Positions 15,794-24,173 of a stretch of DNA of 32,564 bases are shown piece after piece. Source of the stretch: an uncultured Bacilli bacterium. Its GTDB lineage: Bacteria; Bacillota_I; Bacilli_A; RF39; UBA660. A program made the position numbers and the translations under genes. The notes beneath the pieces are model-generated. The model searched no databases. It was not told the DNA's origin and saw nothing but the letters and a program-made list of their open reading frames with translations. Positions within the stretch are counted from its first letter, which is position 1. Each line of letters begins with the position of its first letter. Location of the stretch: positions 1 to 32,564 of the forward strand of contig CANRJE010000003.1 of assembly GCA_947630865.1 (NCBI GenBank). The letters are read 5' to 3'.

Positions 15794-15828
15794 AAAAGGC
15801 TTAATGTTAAACACTCATTAAGTCTTTT
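15794..15828. terminator. Shared bidirectional terminator between the lipoprotein gene and frr
   Basis: Arms AAAAGGCTTAATG and CATTAAGTCTTTT (13 pairs including one G:T) with a 9-base loop. T-rich tails follow on both strands. The frr stop codon lies in the loop, and its last codons form an arm. Confidence 0.85.
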
Positions 15829-16352
15829 GTTTTTTCTTCTAATATTTCATCAATTATTTTATTGTATTTATCAACTAAAGTTTGTATTCTATCTTCAGCT
15901 TTGTTAGTAATATCCTCTGGTAACTTCTCATTTTTAATCATTTCCATAGCATCTCTTCGATGATTACGAACTGCTACTTTTCCTTCTTCACAAGTAGCTT
16001 TAGCTTGTTTAACAAGTTCTTTTCTTCTATCTTCTGTTAAAGGAGGAATTGATATTCTAATATATTCGCCATCATTAGTTGGAGTATACCCAATATCCGC
16101 TTCAAATATTGCTTTTTCAATACTAGCTAAACTAGATTTATCAAATGGTTTAATAAGCAACAAACGAGCTTCAGGAACAGATATTGTAACTAAACTTTTA
16201 AGAGGAGTTGGTGTTCCATAATAATTTACCATAACTCCATCTAAAATACTAGGATTAGCACGACCTGCATTTATTTTTTTAAGTCTTCCTTCTAAACTTT
16301 CAATTGATGCTTTCAAATCATTTTCAAACTCTTTAATAATTTCTTCTTCCAT
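15807..16352 (-). CDS. frr: Ribosome recycling factor
   Basis: 181 residues, standard length for RRF, which with EF-G splits the post-termination ribosome. Typical segments are LKKINAGRANPSILDGVMVNYYGTPTPL near residues 23-50, the ISVPEARLLLIKPFD strand, and SIPPLTEDRRKELVKQAK near residue 110. AAAGGAT precedes the ATG, and a clear promoter lies at 16373-16401. Often frr sits with pyrH and tsf; here it stands alone between the lipoprotein gene and yqeH. The 3' end of the gene is part of the shared terminator. Confidence 0.97.
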   Translation of the reverse strand: MEEEIIKEFENDLKASIESLEGRLKKINAGRANPSILDGVMVNYYGTPTPLKSLVTISVPEARLLLIKPFDKSSLASIEKAIFEADIGYTPTNDGEYIRISIPPLTEDRRKELVKQAKATCEEGKVAVRNHRRDAMEMIKNEKLPEDITNKAEDRIQTLVDKYNKIIDEILEEKTKDLMSV

Positions 16353-16372
16353 AAAAATCCTTTCTTACTTTA

Positions 16373-16401
16373 ATTGTATCTTTTTTTATATAAAATATCA
16401 A
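16373..16401 (-). promoter_or_regulatory. Promoter of frr
   Basis: TTGATA (16396-16401), 17-base spacer, TACAAT (16373-16378) on the minus strand. Confidence 0.7.
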
Positions 16402-16444
16402 GAATTTAAACAAAAAATAAAATTTTATTTATTATAATATTAAT

Positions 16445-17446
16445 TTAAATTAAATTACTTCTTAAAAAAGTCTTAACATCTTTATTTTTATAAATTCCTA
16501 TCTTGGCATTTAAAACTATTTTTATAAAACCTAAACCATAAATAACTAAATCTTCATGAAACTTAGTTGTAAATTCAGTATACGAAAATTCTTTTAAACT
16601 TGGATTCTTTAAACTGACCTTTTTAACACTAATTCCATTTGGAATATATAAAGTAAAACTATTCCTATCCCCTTCCAAATAATCAAGTCTAAAGAAGTCT
16701 CCAATAAGTAAACTTTGTCCCTTATATAATTGATATGTTTTAGGTTTAATTTCTCGTCTAGTATTTAGTTCTTTATAATATTTTGAATTTAAATGATAAA
16801 TTATATTGTATTCATCAACTACTCCTGGGGTATCTATTAAATTTAAATTTTTGTTAATAACAATCTTTATTTTATTTAAAGTTGTTTCAGGAACACTTGA
16901 AGTTGTTAAACTTGGTAATCCTTTAGAAAAACTACCAATCATTTTATTAATTAAACTACTTTTACCAGCATTCGTTTCTCCAACTAAATAAACATCATTA
17001 GATTTTTTATATTTTAAAATTCTCTTATAAAGTTCTTTTAAATTATAACCATTTAAACTACTAACAATAATATAATCTGTAAATTCATATCTTTCCATTA
17101 AATAATTTATTATTTTCTCATCTTTAATGCTCTTTGGTAAAACATCTCGTTTATTTAACACTAAAATTATATCATTATTTAAATATTCTTTAATATCATC
17201 AAGATTTTCTCTTATATTTAAAATATCAACAATATATAAAACTAAGTCTTTAGTCTTAGATACATTTTTTAATATATTTATATATTCTTCTCTATTACCT
17301 GTTATTGTTTCTATTTCTCCATAATTTTTAACTTTAAAACAACGCATACAATAATCATTATCAAGATTAGGCGTATATCCTATTTTTAAAATATTATCAT
17401 TTTGTAAAACAACACCACAACCAAGACATTTTTTATTTTTTTTCAT
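16445..17446 (-). CDS. yqeH: YqeH, circularly permuted GTPase for 30S ribosome assembly
   Basis: 333 residues. It begins with a zinc-binding knuckle (C7, C10, C33, C36), followed by a GTPase domain in permuted order: G4 NKRD (98-101), a G5-like VSS, then G1 GETNAGKSS (about 156-164) and G3 DTPG. This order defines the YqeH/YlqF class; YqeH supports 30S subunit biogenesis. The C-terminal third forms the substrate-binding domain with a short LIxGDFFRLDYLEG-type segment. It overlaps yqeG by 14 bases, the usual yqeG-yqeH pairing, with an AAGAGGT ribosome site. Motifs are complete. Confidence 0.95.
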   Translation of the reverse strand: MKKNKKCLGCGVVLQNDNILKIGYTPNLDNDYCMRCFKVKNYGEIETITGNREEYINILKNVSKTKDLVLYIVDILNIRENLDDIKEYLNNDIILVLNKRDVLPKSIKDEKIINYLMERYEFTDYIIVSSLNGYNLKELYKRILKYKKSNDVYLVGETNAGKSSLINKMIGSFSKGLPSLTTSSVPETTLNKIKIVINKNLNLIDTPGVVDEYNIIYHLNSKYYKELNTRREIKPKTYQLYKGQSLLIGDFFRLDYLEGDRNSFTLYIPNGISVKKVSLKNPSLKEFSYTEFTTKFHEDLVIYGLGFIKIVLNAKIGIYKNKDVKTFLRSNLI

Positions 17447-17945
17447 AATAATTACCTCTTACAATTTTATTCTTTTTCATAATCAATTTTTCAAAAGTAC
17501 GATTAAATTTCGTAACTTTAAAGTCTATATCTTTAATTGGATCAACTAATATAGTTAAGATTTTTTTTCTTTTGCCAACCAATATATCTGTTAAAATCTG
17601 GTCTCCAATAATAACCATTTTAGAATATGGAATCTGATATTTCTTTTTAATTTTTCTAATAACTCTTAAAGTAGGTTTTAAACTTAAAGAAAAGTAAGAA
17701 CAATTTACTCCTTTTAAAAAAGGTTCTACTCTTTTTTTCAAACTATTACTAGCAACAATAATCTGAAAATCAGAAGCTAATTTATTTAAAAAATTTTTTG
17801 TTTCTTGACTACAAACATTTTCTTTAATACTTCCAATTGTATTATCAAGATCAAATATTAAAACTTTATAACCATCTTGTTTTAATTTTTCATAATCAAT
17901 TGTATAAATATCTTTTTGATAGATATCGGGAATAAATAACTTCAT
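17433..17945 (-). CDS. yqeG: YqeG, HAD-superfamily phosphatase (subfamily IIIA)
   Basis: 170 residues. HAD motif I is FDLDNTIG (nucleophile D32, D34), motif II VASNS, and motif III/IV MVIIGDQILTDILVGKR with the acidic GDQxxTD pair. This matches the YqeG family of HAD phosphatases found beside yqeH in many Bacillota; the physiological substrate is not well established. It lies 8 bases after uvrC with AGGAG before the ATG and overlaps yqeH, so the three are probably cotranscribed. Confidence 0.9.
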   Translation of the reverse strand: MKLFIPDIYQKDIYTIDYEKLKQDGYKVLIFDLDNTIGSIKENVCSQETKNFLNKLASDFQIIVASNSLKKRVEPFLKGVNCSYFSLSLKPTLRVIRKIKKKYQIPYSKMVIIGDQILTDILVGKRKKILTILVDPIKDIDFKVTKFNRTFEKLIMKKNKIVRGNYYEKK

Positions 17946-17953
17946 ATAAACTC

Positions 17954-19708
17954 CTAAATATTTTCTTCTAAATATTTCTTTAATTCAATCGAAACATCGT
18001 TTGGTAAAATTTCACTTAATTCTTCAATACTTGCTTCTTTTATTTTTTTAAGTGACGAAAACTTTTTTAATAATTCTTTACGTCTTTTTTCACCAATTCC
18101 AGGAACCATTTCTAAAACACTTGCTAATGTTCCTTTATTTTTAATATGTCTATGATAAGTAATAGCAAACCTATGTACTTCTTCTTGAATACGTGATAAA
18201 AATAAGAATAAATGACCATGTCTATCCATTTCAATTTCTGTTAAATCTGATAAAATAATGGTATTTGTTTTATGTTTATCATTTTTTTTAAGACCAATAA
18301 CATTGATATCTAAATTTAAATCTTTAATAATTCTAACAGCAACACTTACTTGTGTTTCCCCACCATCAATTACAATTAAATCAGGCTTTTTTAAATTTTC
18401 CATTAAAACTTTATAATAACGTCTATAAATAACTTCTTCCATAGCTTTTAAATCATCTTTAACAGAAACATCTATTTTATACTTTCTATATTCATTTTTA
18501 AGAGGTATAAAGTCTTCAAAGACAACCATTCCTCCAACATAATAAGTTCCAAATAAATGCGAGTTATCAAAAGATTCAATTCGATTAACTTTAGAACCTA
18601 CTATTCCCTCTAATTCATGAATAGCCTCTCTCCGAATCTTTTCATCTTGATTTAATATTTTAATTTCTTCTTCTAGAGCAATTACAGCATTTTCATAAGC
18701 TAAATCAAGTAATTTTTTCATATCTCCTTTTTGAGGAGTACGAACTTTAATACCTAAATAATTACTTAAAATTTCTTTATCTAAATCATTTGGTACTAAT
18801 ATTTCCTTTGGTAATATTTCTTTATCATAAAATCTAATAATATACTCTAACATTGTTTCTTCAGGATTTTCTAAATAATTAATAATTTTTTTACTTCGTC
18901 CAAAAAGAGTTCCGGATCTAATAAAGAAAACTTGAATTGATAAATAATTTTCTTCAACATAATAATTAAATAAATCTAAATTTATTTCTTTATTCAAAAC
19001 AATTGTTTGATTTTTTAAGGTAATCTTTATATCTTCTATCATTTGTTTATATTCTAAAGCTTTTTCATAATTCATTTTAAGACTTGCATCTTGCATATTA
19101 TCTTCAAGTTTCTTTAAAATAAAACTAGCATCTCCATTTAAAAAAGCTGTTATTTCTTTTCGCATAATTTCAAGTTTTTCTTCATCAACTTCGTTTTTAC
19201 AATAACCAAGACATTCTCCAAGATGATAATATAAGCAATAGTCTTTCTTTAAAACTTCACATTTTCTTAACGGATAAATTCTATTTAACATAAGAACTGT
19301 TCTTCTAGCACTTCCAACATTAGGAAATGGTCCATATAAATTATTTTTATTTTTTTTCTTTTTAACATTTCTAACTACTTTTAAAAGAGGATATTTATCT
19401 TTAGTAAATTCAATATATGGATAACTTTTATCATCTTTTAGAAGGATATTATATTTGGGATTATATTTTTTAATTAAAGTAATTTCAAGGATTAAACTTT
19501 CAAGTTCGCTTTTAGTAACAATATATTCAAAATCATTTATTTCTGATACTAATTTTTTTGTTTTTCCAGTTACTCGTCCTGTAAAATAACTTTTAAGTCT
19601 TTTTTTTAAGTCTTTAGCTTTTCCAACATAAATAATGATTCCATCTTTATCTTTCATTTGATAACTTCCAGGTAAATTAGGAACTAAAGCTAATTTCTCC
19701 TTGAACAT
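17954..19708 (-). CDS. uvrC: UvrC, excinuclease ABC subunit C
   Basis: 584 residues, standard size. It makes both incisions in nucleotide excision repair after UvrA/UvrB damage recognition. Visible domains: N-terminal GIY-YIG nuclease (GSYQMKDKDGIIIYVGKAKDLKKRL, about 14-38), a Cys cluster (RKC, DYC, GEC, GYC near 155-180) placed as in iron-sulphur UvrC proteins, a UVR motif (about 195-232), the RNase H-like C-terminal nuclease (RIESFDNSHLFGTYYVGGMVVF; VIDGGETQ) and tandem helix-hairpin-helix motifs at the end (EMVPGIGEKRRKELLKKF). The promoter is at 19728-19756. It heads uvrC-yqeG-yqeH. Confidence 0.97.
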   Translation of the reverse strand: MFKEKLALVPNLPGSYQMKDKDGIIIYVGKAKDLKKRLKSYFTGRVTGKTKKLVSEINDFEYIVTKSELESLILEITLIKKYNPKYNILLKDDKSYPYIEFTKDKYPLLKVVRNVKKKKNKNNLYGPFPNVGSARRTVLMLNRIYPLRKCEVLKKDYCLYYHLGECLGYCKNEVDEEKLEIMRKEITAFLNGDASFILKKLEDNMQDASLKMNYEKALEYKQMIEDIKITLKNQTIVLNKEINLDLFNYYVEENYLSIQVFFIRSGTLFGRSKKIINYLENPEETMLEYIIRFYDKEILPKEILVPNDLDKEILSNYLGIKVRTPQKGDMKKLLDLAYENAVIALEEEIKILNQDEKIRREAIHELEGIVGSKVNRIESFDNSHLFGTYYVGGMVVFEDFIPLKNEYRKYKIDVSVKDDLKAMEEVIYRRYYKVLMENLKKPDLIVIDGGETQVSVAVRIIKDLNLDINVIGLKKNDKHKTNTIILSDLTEIEMDRHGHLFLFLSRIQEEVHRFAITYHRHIKNKGTLASVLEMVPGIGEKRRKELLKKFSSLKKIKEASIEELSEILPNDVSIELKKYLEENI

Positions 19709-19727
19709 AATATCTCCCTCCTCTCTT

Positions 19728-19756
19728 ATTATATAAAATTATTTAGGTAATTGCAA
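19728..19756 (-). promoter_or_regulatory. Promoter of uvrC-yqeG-yqeH
   Basis: TTGCAA (19751-19756), 17-base spacer, TATAAT (19728-19733) on the minus strand. The -35 sits in the T-tract tail of the gmk terminator. Confidence 0.75.
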
Positions 19757-19790
19757 AAGAAAATCACCTAATCCAAAATGAATTAAGTGA
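19753..19790 (-). terminator. Terminator of the rel-gmk operon
   Basis: Stem of TCAC plus TAAT against ATTA plus GTGA with one mismatch and a 9-base loop (19764-19790), followed on the minus strand by TTTTCTTTTG. Confidence 0.6.
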
Positions 19791-19817
19791 TGCTCATAAA
19801 CTTTTATATACTAATGA

Positions 19818-20417
19818 TTATTTTAAACAAGGAGTTTTTTCACCATATTGATTTTCAAGAATTTCATATATTTCCATAGCTGATTCACGAACTTTATTAT
19901 CTTCATTCACAATTTTATGTGGATAAATTGTAGATGCTGCTACTTCTTTACGAGCTGTTGCAAGTCGTGATTGAATTTTCTCTTCTGTTTCTGTTCCTCT
20001 TCCTCTTAAACGGTTTTCAAGAGTTTCAAAATCAACTGTTATAAAAAACCCAATTGTATTATTAGGATATTTATTTAAAACTTGTTTAAATCCATTGATA
20101 TCAATATCAAGTAAAACATCATAACCATTTTCTAAATGTTCTTTAACTGGCATAAGTGGTGTACCATATAATTGTCTATTACCAGAATAATCATTACTTT
20201 CAAGATAATTACCATTTTCATAATTTTTCTTAAATTCATCTTGTGTTATAAAATTGTAATGCACATGGTCGATTTCACCAGAACGAGGAGCTCTAGTGGT
20301 ATCAGATACTGATAAAAATATCTTTTTACCTTCCTCACCATAAATTTTTATTAATTCTTCGATTACTTTACCTTTTCCAACTCCACTTGGTCCAGATACT
20401 ACAATTAATTTTCCCAT
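19818..20417 (-). CDS. gmk: Guanylate kinase
   Basis: 199 residues, normal length. It phosphorylates GMP to GDP with ATP. The P-loop is GPSGVGKGK near residues 9-17. The GMP-binding segment reads SVSDTTRAPRSGEIDHVHYNFIT, the lid region has RLRGRGTETEEKIQSRLATA, and IVNEDNKVRESA closes the family pattern. It is last in the rel operon. The pairing with a (p)ppGpp synthetase is notable, since GMP kinase is a known target of (p)ppGpp in several Firmicutes; regulation here is inference. One base separates it from the smr stop. Confidence 0.97.
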   Translation of the reverse strand: MGKLIVVSGPSGVGKGKVIEELIKIYGEEGKKIFLSVSDTTRAPRSGEIDHVHYNFITQDEFKKNYENGNYLESNDYSGNRQLYGTPLMPVKEHLENGYDVLLDIDINGFKQVLNKYPNNTIGFFITVDFETLENRLRGRGTETEEKIQSRLATARKEVAASTIYPHKIVNEDNKVRESAMEIYEILENQYGEKTPCLK

Positions 20418-20418
20418 T

Positions 20419-20673
20419 TTAACCTCTCAAATTTAATTTTACAATTGTACATCCTGGATTCATAAAATCTCTTTTAAAGAGAGCAACATTTTTATCATGT
20501 TTTAAATAATTATGAATTGCTTCTCTTAAAATATCTTTTCCAATTCCATGAATTATACAAACATATTCATTTTTAAGTGTAATATTATCATTAATAAACT
20601 CTTTTGTCAAGATAATAGCACTTTCTTTATACTCACCATGCAAGTCAATTGTTGGTATATTACTGCTTATCAT
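20419..20673 (-). CDS. Stand-alone Smr-domain protein
   Basis: 84 residues, essentially one Smr (small MutS-related) domain. It shows the IDLHGEYKESA opening motif (9-19), the HGIGKDILREAIHNYLK glycine loop and helix (42-58), and the PGCTIVKLNL final strand. Smr domains are nucleases or nucleic-acid binders, found at the end of MutS2 or alone; recent work on Smr proteins links them to mRNA cleavage at stalled ribosomes. No other domain is present here. It overlaps the sugar kinase gene by 14 bases and is followed directly by gmk. AAAGGAAG lies before the ATG. Confidence 0.85.
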   Translation of the reverse strand: MISSNIPTIDLHGEYKESAIILTKEFINDNITLKNEYVCIIHGIGKDILREAIHNYLKHDKNVALFKRDFMNPGCTIVKLNLRG

Positions 20674-21565
20674 ATTCTAAAACTTCCTTTAAATCAGGAA
20701 TTGAGTATCTCCCCCCTATTCTTTCTACAGATATAGCTGAAGTGATGTTTGCAAGTCTCATAGCTTCAAGTAATTCATAACCATGACTTAAAAAGTAAAG
20801 AAGTGCACCATGATAGATATCACCCGCTCCTGTTGAATCAAGAGCTTTAACTTTTAAACTTGGAACTAATTTATATTCATCATTGATTTTTGTAAATGAA
20901 CCATATTTTTCTAATGTCATTATCAAAATTTGGTCTTTAAAATCTTCTTTTAATTTATCATAGACAGCTTTTATACTATCTAAATCATCGTAATCTAAAT
21001 TTAATTTTGTATAATCTCTAGCAAAATCATTAGAACAAACTAAATAATCAATATTTTTAGCAAGTTCAATCGTTTCTTTAGTTGTTTTCCCAGCATCAAT
21101 CATGCTAATTGTTTTTCCTTTATTTTTTAAAATTGTTTTTAAAGAGATAGGAAGTTCATCACCATCTACTAAAATATAATCAAAGGTTTCCTCTATATCT
21201 TTAATTTTTTCAAAAGATAAATCGGGAATTTTAGATGTTAAAATCGTTCTACTTCCATTACCTTTATTAGCAATTATATAACTTGAAGTTGTTGCTTTTG
21301 AGGGATTTACTTCTAAATAAGTAATATCAACTCCAACTTCTAAAAATTCATCTTTAATTTTTTTACCATAATAATCATCACCAATAATACCAGCAAATGA
21401 AGTTTTAACACCCCATTTTGCAAGTAAATAAGCAGCAGTTGCTGCAGGTCCTCCTCCACATTCAACCTTTTTATCTTTAAGTCTTAACTTTTTATTTTCA
21501 ATTGGGAAACTTTCAACTGGTAATGTAATATCATAAGCAGCATGTCCTATACAAAGTATTTTCAT
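20660..21565 (-). CDS. PfkB/ribokinase-family carbohydrate kinase
   Basis: 301 residues. The N-terminal signature is VECGGGPAATAAYLLAKWG (about 34-52), and the C-terminal signature LDSTGAGDIYHGALLYFL holds the catalytic Asp of the GAGD anion hole (about 242-249). Both PfkB patterns are intact, so it should phosphorylate a sugar or nucleoside; the substrate cannot be read from sequence. It starts immediately after the dtd stop (TAAATG) with an AAGGAGG site and ends inside smr. Location in a rel-dtd operon gives no clear hint of its substrate. Confidence 0.85.
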   Translation of the reverse strand: MKILCIGHAAYDITLPVESFPIENKKLRLKDKKVECGGGPAATAAYLLAKWGVKTSFAGIIGDDYYGKKIKDEFLEVGVDITYLEVNPSKATTSSYIIANKGNGSRTILTSKIPDLSFEKIKDIEETFDYILVDGDELPISLKTILKNKGKTISMIDAGKTTKETIELAKNIDYLVCSNDFARDYTKLNLDYDDLDSIKAVYDKLKEDFKDQILIMTLEKYGSFTKINDEYKLVPSLKVKALDSTGAGDIYHGALLYFLSHGYELLEAMRLANITSAISVERIGGRYSIPDLKEVLEYDKQ

Positions 21566-22006
21566 TTATGCCTCCTTTTCTAATATAATTGTAATTGGCC
21601 CATCATTAATCAATTCAACTTCCATTTCTGAACCAAATATTCCCGTTTCAGTAGGTACTAATTTTCCTAATTTTTCATTAAACATATCATATAACTTTGA
21701 AGCTTTTTCTCCATTTAAAGCTTTGATATAACTAGGACGATTACCTTTTTTAGCATCACCATATAAAGTAAATTGAGAAATTGATAGAATATTTCCTTTA
21801 ATATCTAAAATACTCTTATTCATAACTCCATTATCATCATCCATAATCCTCAAATTACAAATTTTATTCACCATATAGTCAATAACTTTTTCATTATCTC
21901 CTTCTGTAAAAGATACTAGTAGCATATAACCATAATCTGATTTACCAACTATTTTACCATTTATCTTAACACTTGATTTTTTAACTCTTTGAACAACTAC
22001 TCTCAT
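21566..22006 (-). CDS. dtd: D-aminoacyl-tRNA deacylase
   Basis: 146 residues, standard length. It removes D-amino acids and mischarged Gly from tRNA. Signatures are MRVVVQRVKKSSVKI at the N-terminus, LSISQFTLYGDAKKGNRPSY (SQFT active-site motif, about 77-96) and the NDGPITI cross-subunit Gly-Pro motif near residue 133. The start overlaps the rel stop as ATGA. A rel-dtd pair is common in Firmicutes. Confidence 0.96.
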   Translation of the reverse strand: MRVVVQRVKKSSVKINGKIVGKSDYGYMLLVSFTEGDNEKVIDYMVNKICNLRIMDDDNGVMNKSILDIKGNILSISQFTLYGDAKKGNRPSYIKALNGEKASKLYDMFNEKLGKLVPTETGIFGSEMEVELINDGPITIILEKEA

Positions 22007-24105
22007 TTTATCACTCTTTCAACATCAACAACATAACTAAGTTTCATTAAATTCTTAAAAATATTTTCTAACTCTTCTTCACTTTTAATATAAAAAGTTA
22101 ATACATAATTATATTTTAATTCAACAATATTCGTAACTACTTTATTAACAACTATTGAAGAACTAGTTAATTTATTAATAATATCTCCTAAATTACTTTC
22201 ATTACTATTTGTATAAATTCTAATTTTGGTTAAATAATTATTTCGTGTTTTATCTTGCCATAAAACATCAATTAATCTGTTATCTAAATTAGAAACATTC
22301 ATACACTCTTTTCTATGAATTGTAATTCCATTGTTCTTAGTAATATAACCTATTACTTCATCACCTGGAATAGGAAGACAACAAGAAGCAATATTAACTT
22401 TAATGTTATCAATTCCTGAAACTTTAAGGTCTGCATTTCCTTTAACAATAATTTCTTTCTTTATTGAAGTTTCTTTTAAGTTTGGATAAACTATTTCTAC
22501 AATTGATTTTGGAGAATATTTATTGTTACCAATATTTAAATATACTTCTTCTATATCCTTACACTTTAATTCTTTAAGTATTTTTTTCGTATTTTCTACA
22601 TTCAATAATTCCTTTTTAGGAATATGTTTCTTTCTTAAATAACTATCTAATGAATCCTCTCCATATTTAATAACTTCTTCTTTTCTTTCTTTTTGAAAGT
22701 AAGCTTTAATTTTATTCTTGGTCTGAGTCATTTTAGCAATTTTTAACCATGATAGTTTAGGTCCTTTAGATGATTTACTAGTATTAATTTTTACAACATC
22801 ATTATCTTCTAAAACATAGTTTAAGGGAACTAAAACATTATTAACAACCGCTCCAACCATTTCTTCTCCAACTTTTGTATGAACTTTATAAGCAAAATCA
22901 ATTGGAGTTGCTCCATTTGGAAGTTCAAAAACATCACCTTTTGGAGTAAACACATAAATGTTACCATGCATCTTTTCATCTTTTATTTCATCATATAAGG
23001 TATTAGTATCAATTTTATTTTGATAATTATCAATAACTGTTTTAAAAAACTCTAACTTTTGGTCAGTTGATGATAAATTATCAGCTTTCCTATTTTCTTT
23101 ATAAGACCAATGAGCAGCCAGTCCATTTTCTGCTACTTCATTCATCAGAAATGTCCGAATTTGAATTTCAAAAAGCATGTTGTCAACTCCAAAAACGGTT
23201 GTATGAAGTGAACGATAACCATTACTCTTAGGCATTGCTATAAAATCTTTAAATCTTTTAGGAATAGGTCTAAACTTTGAATGAATAAGACCTAAAACCA
23301 AATAACAAGATGCCTCATCTTCAACCATTATTCTTAAAGCAAATAAATCATAGATATCATTGAATTTTCTACCTTTATCAAGTTTATTATAAATACTATA
23401 AACACTTTTACTACGTCCTTTTATTTCATATTGTATTTCATGACTATCCAAAATTTCTTTTACAGCAACCGTCATCTTTTCAATTAAATTATCACGTTCT
23501 TTTTTTGTACTATTTAATTTCTCAAGAATATCATTATAAACATCTGGTTTCAATACTTTTAAAGATAAATCTTCTAATTCACTTTTTAATTTATAAATTC
23601 CTAAATGATGAGCAATAGGTGCTACAATTTCCAAAGATTCTTTGGCTATTTTTTTAGCTTCTTCACGTTTATACTCATCAATATTACGCATTAAAGTTAC
23701 TCGACTAGCTAAATTAATCATAATAACTCTAACATCTTCTGTCATTCCAACAATAACTTTTTTATAATATTCAATTAAATACTCATTTTCTGTTGAATAA
23801 ATTATTTTATCTAATTTATAAGAACCATTAGCAATTTTTATAACGGAAGATGGAAATTTTTCACTTAATTCTTTATCACTCACCTTCTCATAAGTTAATA
23901 ATTTATATAAAAGACAAGCTGTAATTGTTTCAATATCAGCATAAACCGTTGTTAAAACAAAACAAGTTTCCATTATTTTTTCTACTTCTTTTTTATTTAG
24001 ATAATCTAATATATAATTATATGCTGAAGTTATTAAAGAGGTATCTTCCCCTAAATATTCTACTTTCTTAATAAGTTTTGAAATTGTGTGTTCTTCTTTT
24101 TCCAT
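22003..24105 (-). CDS. rel: RelA/SpoT-type (p)ppGpp synthetase with degenerate HD hydrolase domain
   Basis: 700 residues from the ATG at 24103-24105, preceded by AGGAG; an in-frame GTG 15 bases upstream lies before that site. Domains: N-terminal HD (about 25-190), synthetase (GRSKSVYSI at 230-238, YDLFALRI with D253, RFKD at 284-287, catalytic E313 in FEIQIRT), TGS, zinc finger (ASCCLPIPGDEVIGYI), and a C-terminal ACT-like domain. Synthetase residues are intact, and RFKD is the RxKD form usual for bifunctional Rel. The hydrolase site is lost: the HDxxED motif reads Y67-K68-L-L-T71-Y72, the usual HP-containing helix is missing, and LADRLHNMR reads LASRVTLMR (S134, L138). So it should make but not degrade (p)ppGpp, and another hydrolase is expected elsewhere. 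It heads the operon to gmk. Confidence 0.93.
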   Translation of the reverse strand: MEKEEHTISKLIKKVEYLGEDTSLITSAYNYILDYLNKKEVEKIMETCFVLTTVYADIETITACLLYKLLTYEKVSDKELSEKFPSSVIKIANGSYKLDKIIYSTENEYLIEYYKKVIVGMTEDVRVIMINLASRVTLMRNIDEYKREEAKKIAKESLEIVAPIAHHLGIYKLKSELEDLSLKVLKPDVYNDILEKLNSTKKERDNLIEKMTVAVKEILDSHEIQYEIKGRSKSVYSIYNKLDKGRKFNDIYDLFALRIMVEDEASCYLVLGLIHSKFRPIPKRFKDFIAMPKSNGYRSLHTTVFGVDNMLFEIQIRTFLMNEVAENGLAAHWSYKENRKADNLSSTDQKLEFFKTVIDNYQNKIDTNTLYDEIKDEKMHGNIYVFTPKGDVFELPNGATPIDFAYKVHTKVGEEMVGAVVNNVLVPLNYVLEDNDVVKINTSKSSKGPKLSWLKIAKMTQTKNKIKAYFQKERKEEVIKYGEDSLDSYLRKKHIPKKELLNVENTKKILKELKCKDIEEVYLNIGNNKYSPKSIVEIVYPNLKETSIKKEIIVKGNADLKVSGIDNIKVNIASCCLPIPGDEVIGYITKNNGITIHRKECMNVSNLDNRLIDVLWQDKTRNNYLTKIRIYTNSNESNLGDIINKLTSSSIVVNKVVTNIVELKYNYVLTFYIKSEEELENIFKNLMKLSYVVDVERVIK

Positions 24106-24124
24106 AATTCTCCTATTCACTTTA

Positions 24125-24133
24125 ATTATAACA
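24125..24133 (-). promoter_or_regulatory. Extended -10 promoter of the rel operon
   Basis: TGTTATAAT on the minus strand (hexamer 24125-24130) with no good -35. It sits directly after the T-tract of the preceding terminator and gives a leader of only about a dozen bases. Confidence 0.55.
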
Positions 24134-24135
24134 TG

Positions 24136-24169
24136 AAAAAAAGATAAAACACGAAATTTTTATCTTTTT
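24136..24169 (-). terminator. Terminator after the 313-residue unknown gene
   Basis: 12-bp perfect arms AAAAAGATAAAA/TTTTATCTTTTT with an 8-base loop and T run on the minus strand. It separates this gene from rel. Confidence 0.8.
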
Positions 24170-24173
24170 CTAT

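Noticed and set aside
16415-16430. AT-only palindrome AAATAAAATTTTATTT after yqeH, possible terminator
   Set aside because: No G:C pair and almost no loop; in such AT-rich DNA it is expected by chance.
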